From JBJXHN01 sp046233135 (GTDB lineage Bacteria; Pseudomonadota; Alphaproteobacteria; Rhodospirillales; Rhodospirillaceae): a stretch of 64,000 nucleotides of DNA. Under the pieces are notes generated by a model. The model ran no database searches. It had not been told where the DNA came from and saw only the letters and a program-made list of their open reading frames with translations. The position numbers and the translations under genes were made by a program. Location of the stretch: contig JBJXHN010000004.1 of NCBI GenBank assembly GCA_046233135.1, positions 62,001 to 126,000 of the forward strand, in the 5' to 3' direction. Of this stretch, positions 59,446-64,000 are shown piece after piece. Position 1 is the stretch's first letter. Each line of letters begins with the position of its first letter.

Positions 59446-60974
59446 CGTATCTTGTCGAGATCACCGACCTGATCGACGGCACCGTTGTGGTGCACCGCTA
59501 CTCTGACGGTGGCTACACCAGCGCGCCGACCGACACGCCGCCCAATGCGTGGTATCAGCCTCGCATCAAGCGCGCGGCCAATTACGGCCGGTCCATTCGC
59601 GGGGCCGGCGGCCGCGCCACGGCGGCCGGCGGTGAAATGGTTCTGATCGACACCGACGGCGGTCTCGACGGCTTGACCGATGCCACCGCCGGCCGGCTGG
59701 TGCAGATCCGGCGCCTCAACCAAGACCGCACCCTTGCCGGCAGCACGCTGATCCTGACGGGCATCGCCCTGCAACCAGAACGCGGACTGACCACGGTCAC
59801 GCTCAAGCTGCGGGACATGGCCGCGGCGCTGGCCGAAACGCAGGTACAGGAAGCGACCTACGGCGGCACCACGACGGATGGCACGCTGCAAAATGCTGAC
59901 GGCCGGCCAAGTGATATCGGCGGTCGCGTCAAGCCGCTGTGCTATGGCGCCTGCTACTCGGTGGCGCCCGCGCCGGTCGACGTCTATCACCTGATGTATC
60001 AGGTGCACGACGGTCCGGTGGCCGCCATCCCGGTGGTGCGCGACCGGGGTGTCGCCCTGACACCGGCTGCCGACTACCCCACGATGGCGGCTCTCTATGC
60101 CGCCACCACAGGGGAGGCCGGCAGTGGCGCCGACATAGAGCGCGGCCGCTACGGCACCTGCCTGGCGGCTGGCCTGTTCAAACTCGGCGGCATGCCCTTC
60201 GGTGCGATCACAGCTGACGTGCTGAGCGGCCTCGCCCCTGCCGACCGCACAGCCGCCGCCGTCATGCGGACGTTGGTGGAGGGCGCTGGCCATGCTGTTG
60301 ATGGCGACGCGCTGGCCGCGCTGGCCGCGTCGGTGCCGGCTGAGATCGGCCTGTATCTCGACCGCGAGACCACCATAGCGGCGGCGCTCGATATGGTGGC
60401 CGAAAGCATCGGCGCGTGGTGGGCGTTTGATCGTGCCGGGGTTTGGACCTGCGGCCGGCTCGACCGTCCGGCCGAGGATGCGGTGCCGGTGGCCGAATTC
60501 GGCGTCGGAGAGATCTTCCGCAAGGACCTCTCCCGTTCGACCGGTGATCACCCGGTGAAGACCATCAAGCTGCGCTACGCGCCCTATTGGTCGGCGCTGA
60601 CCGAGTCCGACATCGCTGGCGACGTCGATGCCAGCCTGCGCGCCGAGCTGATCGAGCCGTGGCGGACGGCCGAGGCGGCGGACGCAACCGTGGCCATCAC
60701 CTACCCGCTGGCGCAAGTGACCGAGGTGGAGAGCCTGATCGCAGATCAAGCCGCAGCCCAGGCCGAGGCCGCGCGCCTGTTGGCGCTGCTGTCGGTGCCA
60801 TCGGCGCGGTACAAGATCGCGGTGCCGTTGGAGCTGGCCAGCCGCGTGCAGCTCGGCAGCATCATTAAGGTTACGCTGCCACGGTGGGGGATGAACGCCG
60901 GAAAAAATTTGCTTGTGGTAGGCATCGAAGAAGATACCAGTCGCCACCGCGCGATTATCGAGGGGTGGCGGTGA
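59442..60974 (+). CDS. Distal tail / tail hub protein
   Basis: A 510-residue protein directly after the tape measure, where siphoviruses encode the distal tail and hub proteins. The first 150 residues are beta-rich (EITDLIDGTVVVHRYSDGGYTS, LVQIRRLNQDRTLAGSTLILTGIALQ) like distal tail proteins. Later parts (VYHLMYQVHDGPV, ETTIAAALDMVAESIGAWWAFDRAGVWTCGRLD) look like hub or adhesin-carrier domains. Exact role is inferred from order. It overlaps both neighbours by a few bases. Confidence 0.65.
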   Translation: MTYLVEITDLIDGTVVVHRYSDGGYTSAPTDTPPNAWYQPRIKRAANYGRSIRGAGGRATAAGGEMVLIDTDGGLDGLTDATAGRLVQIRRLNQDRTLAGSTLILTGIALQPERGLTTVTLKLRDMAAALAETQVQEATYGGTTTDGTLQNADGRPSDIGGRVKPLCYGACYSVAPAPVDVYHLMYQVHDGPVAAIPVVRDRGVALTPAADYPTMAALYAATTGEAGSGADIERGRYGTCLAAGLFKLGGMPFGAITADVLSGLAPADRTAAAVMRTLVEGAGHAVDGDALAALAASVPAEIGLYLDRETTIAAALDMVAESIGAWWAFDRAGVWTCGRLDRPAEDAVPVAEFGVGEIFRKDLSRSTGDHPVKTIKLRYAPYWSALTESDIAGDVDASLRAELIEPWRTAEAADATVAITYPLAQVTEVESLIADQAAAQAEAARLLALLSVPSARYKIAVPLELASRVQLGSIIKVTLPRWGMNAGKNLLVVGIEEDTSRHRAIIEGWR

Positions 60975-61846
60975 TGGCAAATGTGCTGATCGGTACACCG
61001 AATTGGGTTTCGTCCACATATTATCCGGTCACATTGTCCGGCGGATCGTGGCTCCCGTCTTGCCCGATAAGCAACCTGTCTACGCGTTACTTCGCGCAGG
61101 TGGCTCGGTCCACGTCCACGGCGCTGGCCGATACGCAGGTCGTTGTCGACCTCGGCAAGGCGCGTGCGGTCCGCGTGGTGATGATCCCGCGCCACAACCT
61201 GTCAAGGTCGGCGCGGTACCGCATCGTCGCGGCCACCGCAGCGGATTTCACCACGACGATTGCCGACACCGACTGGCAACCCGTCTGGCCACGCCTGTAT
61301 CCGTACGGCTCATTGCCATATGGTCATCCATCGTGGTGGTCGGGCACTGCAACCGACGAAGAGGTTGCTGCAACGTCGGTGCCGTTGCTGCACATTTTCC
61401 AAGCATCGGTCATGTCACGGTATTGGAGATTGGAAATAGATGACCGGACCAATCAATATGGATACATAGACTTGTCAAATCTGTACATCACCGCCGCAAT
61501 ACAGCCATCCATAAATATGGACTGGGGAGTAAAAAATGGGTGGAGCGGAGAGAATAGAGCAGAAGAGTCACTGAATGGTGCGGTGTGGCCGCTGGAAGGG
61601 CCGAGAAAACGCACGGCAACGTTTGTGCTATCGGGTCTGTCTGAAAGCGAAGCTTACAAACAGTACTATAAGCTCGGGCAGCAAGCCGGGTACAGCGATC
61701 ATATTATTTACATCTATGATCCTGATGACGTCGTGTACAGGACGGAGCGGACATTCGTCGCAACTCAGACCGCCCTCGGAGCATACAGCCAGGACAATGT
61801 TTACAGACTATCAACAACGATACAGTTAACGGAGGTCGTGGCATGA
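60974..61846 (+). CDS. Tail-tip protein with discoidin-like region
   Basis: A 290-residue protein. The region LADTQVVVDLGKARAVRVVMIPRHNLSRSARYRIVAATAADF and later RYWRLEIDDRTNQYGYIDLSNLYI resembles a galactose-binding/discoidin-type jelly roll, common in phage tail tips that bind cell-surface sugars. The C-terminal part (YKQYYKLGQQAGYSDHIIYIYDPDD) is alpha/beta. A receptor-contact role is plausible. Confidence 0.55.
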   Translation: MANVLIGTPNWVSSTYYPVTLSGGSWLPSCPISNLSTRYFAQVARSTSTALADTQVVVDLGKARAVRVVMIPRHNLSRSARYRIVAATAADFTTTIADTDWQPVWPRLYPYGSLPYGHPSWWSGTATDEEVAATSVPLLHIFQASVMSRYWRLEIDDRTNQYGYIDLSNLYITAAIQPSINMDWGVKNGWSGENRAEESLNGAVWPLEGPRKRTATFVLSGLSESEAYKQYYKLGQQAGYSDHIIYIYDPDDVVYRTERTFVATQTALGAYSQDNVYRLSTTIQLTEVVA

Positions 61847-62244
61847 CGACTGTTGTACTTAATGGCGCATCATATTCGGCCGACGACTTGCAAGACGGTG
61901 GATATTGCGAGTTAGTGGCCGACGGCGCTGGCATTGTGCGGCAGAGGTTCGAGGCGATATTGGCCGATCTCGTGCAGCACGTCGCTGATGCCTCGGTCGC
62001 CATTGCTGCCATGGCCGCCGATGCCGAGGCGTCAGCTGTCTCGGCCGCCGCATCGGCGGCGTCGGCGGCGGCAGCGGCAGGCGATGCAGCGGCCAGCGGG
62101 GCCATGGCCGAGGCCATGCTGGCTGATGCCCAGACCGCCGCAGCGACCGCAGAGGCCGCCGCAGCGGCAGCAGCTGCTTCTGCGGCGGCGGCCGTGCCGC
62201 CATCCCTAGATACTGTCATGGCGCTAACCATAGCGCTGGCCTAA
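61843..62244 (+). CDS. Ala-rich helical tail protein
   Basis: A 133-residue protein. The first 45 residues are mixed (VVLNGASYSADDLQDGGYCELVADGAGIV). From about 46 to 118 it is almost pure Ala with spaced Glu, Asp, Met and Ser, a pattern of trimeric coiled-coil shafts in phage fibres. It lies among tail-tip genes and may be a connector or shaft. Confidence 0.5.
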   Translation: MTTVVLNGASYSADDLQDGGYCELVADGAGIVRQRFEAILADLVQHVADASVAIAAMAADAEASAVSAAASAASAAAAAGDAAASGAMAEAMLADAQTAAATAEAAAAAAAASAAAAVPPSLDTVMALTIALA

Positions 62245-62259
62245 GCAAGAGAGGTTGTC

Positions 62260-62580
62260 ATGGCGCAGCAATTCGTTAACGCCGGTTTATCGGCAACGCC
62301 ATCAAGTCAGATACTGTATTCATGCCCATCTGGTGCAACGGCAATTGTAATCGGTGGAGTGGCGGCAAACGTTGACGGGAACAATACCGCCACCGTCAGC
62401 ATTTGGTGGACGCGAGACGGTGTTGATATTTATTTGATCAAGGGTGGCACGGTTGCGGCCGGAAGCTCGAAAGGCTTCGTCGATGGCAAGCTGGTCTTGA
62501 TGAGTGGCAACACAATATCTGTGTCAGCGAGCGCCACCGGCGACATTGACGTGACGATATCCATATTGGAGATGCAGTAA
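62260..62580 (+). CDS. Beta-rich tail-tip protein
   Basis: A 106-residue protein with alternating strands (QILYSCPSGATAIVIGGVAANVDGNNTATVSIWWTRDG, KGFVDGKLVLMSGNTISVSASATGDIDVTISIL). It has the look of a small virion attachment or decoration domain. The stop overlaps the next ATG. Role unknown. Confidence 0.5.
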   Translation: MAQQFVNAGLSATPSSQILYSCPSGATAIVIGGVAANVDGNNTATVSIWWTRDGVDIYLIKGGTVAAGSSKGFVDGKLVLMSGNTISVSASATGDIDVTISILEMQ

Positions 62581-63305
62581 TGCTCGGAGACATTTTCAGG
62601 GATCTCCCCCGGTTTAGTGTCAGTATTGGCGGACCTGAATCAATCCCGGGGCTGCATTTTTGGTTTTCGGGCGATTTTGGCATCACGGCGGCCGGAGCAA
62701 ATATAACATCTTGGGCAGACCGGTCTGGCAATGGCTACAACGCCACACAGACAGAGTCGGGAAAGTACCCGCAGGTGGTAACGTGGGGCCAAGAAAGCGC
62801 TGTCCTTTACTCATCGCGCACACAGAATTTTACGCTGGCACCAGGCGCCGCCTTACTTAAAGGTATACAATATCACATATTTATTGTGGCGAATGTGACA
62901 AATGCCGCGTTCGTCACAAATCAATATTTCTACGGTCAAGGAACATCTGGTCATGGGGGGCTTGGGATCGCGACCGGCGGCGCGCTGGTGACATCCGGGT
63001 CGGCGCCAGGGCCTGACGTATCCTCTCTATCTGGTGTCGATGCCCTGTATGAGTACTACAGTGACGGTACGTCGACTTATAACCAGGTCATCTTCCCCGC
63101 AGCACACGCGGCGACGGCTGTGATATCTGCCGCTCCCCTAGATTTAAGTAATACCGCCGTCTTGCTGAATGAATGGGGAAACTACGGCAGCAATGGCGTG
63201 GTCGGGAAAGTTGCGGAGGTCGTCGCATATCGCGGCACGCACTTGACCGGCAATGATAAAACCAAGGTCGAAAGTTACTTGGCGGCGAAATGGGGGCTAT
63301 TATGA
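62580..63305 (+). CDS. Tail protein with LamG/concanavalin-like domain
   Basis: A 241-residue protein. IPGLHFWFSGDFGITAAGANITSWADRSGNGYNATQ and VAEVVAYRGTHLTGNDKTKVESYLAAKWG are the start and end of a LamG-like jelly-roll domain, as used by phages and exoproteins for sugar binding. It is a good candidate for the receptor-binding protein. Its base composition is less GC-rich than the head genes, as is common for host-range genes. Confidence 0.7.
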   Translation: MLGDIFRDLPRFSVSIGGPESIPGLHFWFSGDFGITAAGANITSWADRSGNGYNATQTESGKYPQVVTWGQESAVLYSSRTQNFTLAPGAALLKGIQYHIFIVANVTNAAFVTNQYFYGQGTSGHGGLGIATGGALVTSGSAPGPDVSSLSGVDALYEYYSDGTSTYNQVIFPAAHAATAVISAAPLDLSNTAVLLNEWGNYGSNGVVGKVAEVVAYRGTHLTGNDKTKVESYLAAKWGLL

Positions 63306-63883
63306 TCTATATTAGTATTGCGCAGGCGGCACCAATACTTGCGCCACACCGAGCACCTTGGCCTGACAGCCGGGGGCATCCCCGCACCGACGCCGGCCAG
63401 TACACCGCCGACGCTGATTACATGGCGCTCGGCGATGCTGTGATTGCAGATCCACCACCGGCCACAGAGTGGTGGCAACAGGCAGTCTGGGGCGCGGGCG
63501 AGTGGGTGATTACCGACCGCCCTCTGGCAGTTGTGTCGGCCGCACATAAGGCGGCGGCCACAACTCAGTATCGTGGCTCGGCGGTGGCCGGCACCACCGT
63601 TACCGTCGACGGCGCCCCCGTCCGCGTCGAAACAACCCACGACGCGCGCAACGAGATTGCATGGGCCGCCGCGCGCGCCGCCGCCGGCAGTCCTCCAGAG
63701 GTTGTGACGCGGTCGGGGGTGCGGCTTATCGTCACGGAGGCGATGGCGGCAGCCATGCTGACGGCTGTGGACAATCACCTCGCGGCCTGCCTCCAGCGCG
63801 AGGCAGACCTGTACGCCGAGATCGATGCCGCAGCCACGGCTGAGGCCGTTGCCGCCATTGATGTGACGGCGGGGTGGCCGTGA
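63302..63883 (+). CDS. DUF4376-type tail protein
   Basis: A 193-residue protein. The last 100 residues match the DUF4376 pattern of phage tail proteins (AAHKAAATTQYRGSAVAGTTVTVDGAPVRVETTHDARNEIAWA and RSGVRLIVTEAMAAAMLTAVDNHLAACLQREADLYAEI). The N-terminal part holds WWQQAVWGAGEW. Such proteins act as fibre tips or fibre chaperones. ATG overlaps the previous stop. Confidence 0.7.
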   Translation: MIYISIAQAAPILAPHRAPWPDSRGHPRTDAGQYTADADYMALGDAVIADPPPATEWWQQAVWGAGEWVITDRPLAVVSAAHKAAATTQYRGSAVAGTTVTVDGAPVRVETTHDARNEIAWAAARAAAGSPPEVVTRSGVRLIVTEAMAAAMLTAVDNHLAACLQREADLYAEIDAAATAEAVAAIDVTAGWP

Positions 63884-63886
63884 CAA

Positions 63887-63984
63887 CCGCCTTTCCCGAA
63901 GGCGGGGACCCGGGGCGCGCCATCGCCCCGAGCCGGGAGTGCTACCACTCCCCCGTAAAACGGCACCGCTTCCTCGGCCGAGGA
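63887..63984. other. Four consecutive hairpins after the tail genes
   Basis: CCGCCTT-TCCCG-AAGGCGG (63,887-63,905), CGGGGCG-CGCCAT-CGCCCCG (63,911-63,930), GGGAGTG-CTAC-CACTCCC (63,935-63,952) and TCCTCGG-CCGAGGA (63,971-63,984), all perfect. No T-run follows any of them on the plus strand. No gene is visible in 63,884-64,000; the window ends inside this zone. Confidence 0.55.
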
Positions 63985-64000
63985 GCGGGGATTGTGGAAT

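Larger units (their letters stand above)
25477..64000 (+). mobile_element. Mu-like transposable prophage with siphovirus-type tail (right end outside the window)
   Basis: Repressor, Ner, MuA-type DDE transposase, MuB ATPase, Gam, GemA and Mor-like genes in Mu order identify a transposable phage. The head genes (DUF1804, terminase, portal, MuF, protease/capsid) follow. The tail has a tube, frameshifted chaperones and a tape measure but no sheath or baseplate wedge, so the particle should be siphovirus-like. The left boundary is an estimate: a terminal TG at 25,477 or 25,479 lies just before repeated TTTTGG motifs. It could be anywhere between 25,138 and about 25,600. All essential genes seen look intact. 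Confidence 0.93.

Noticed and set aside
62580..64000. Diversity-generating retroelement at the tail-tip genes
   Set aside because: Hairpins after the last gene suggested it, but no adenine-variable repeat pair or reverse transcriptase is visible in the window.
1..64000. CRISPR arrays, tRNA and rRNA genes
   Set aside because: No regularly spaced repeats of suitable length and no cloverleaf or rRNA sequence were recognised on either strand.

Overview
The window is high-GC alphaproteobacterial DNA, most like Rhodospirillales (Magnetospirillum/Rhodospirillum type). The evidence is a CtrA-type regulator beside flagellar genes, a phasin, the ubiK/YbjN/proC neighbourhood and very GC-biased codons. 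No species is claimed. The chromosome occupies about 1-25,470. A Mu-like (transposable) prophage fills the rest and runs off the right edge.

Host part. Motility and cell-cycle genes come first: the cheB end, cheR, a divergent ctrA with a small cyclotransferase-like gene, fliI and fliJ. Next are a membrane-anchored J-domain protein behind a degenerate QueF-like protein, an OmpA-family protein, apaG, folE, trkH and a lipoprotein. A leftward argD-argF-hslO operon has 4-base stop/start overlaps, and a leftward hldD-methyltransferase pair follows. Then come ubiK, a YbjN protein, proC, a TetR-like protein, a phasin and csaA. The last host block is signalling: a DUF3369-type response regulator, a Sel1-like exported protein and a PAS-HisKA-REC-HPt hybrid kinase.

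Prophage part. A leftward repressor and rightward Ner flank a control region. The early operon follows: regulators, MuA transposase, MuB ATPase, small regulators, Gam, a DNA methyltransferase and GemA. Two leftward genes of unknown function interrupt it, at 27,972-28,394 and 36,036-36,941. A Mor-like activator precedes two late operons. The first carries lysis, terminase, portal and a MuF head protein fused to an ADP-ribosyltransferase domain. It ends in a terminator at 45,571-45,602. The second carries a protease/capsid fusion, connector and tail genes and tail-tip proteins. The tail is of siphovirus type: a tube but no sheath, a -1 frameshifted chaperone pair and a 2,531-residue tape measure.

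Regulation. The same palindrome, GCTGAAG-NN-CTTCAGC, followed by a conserved block of about 24 bp, lies just upstream of each late operon. The first copy overlaps the end of the Mor-like activator gene, so it is probably that activator's target. The most unusual items are the MuF-ADP-ribosyltransferase fusion, this paired late promoter, the two leftward cargo genes, the shared 85-bp region between the leftward early gene and the transposase, and the apparently two-module tape measure.
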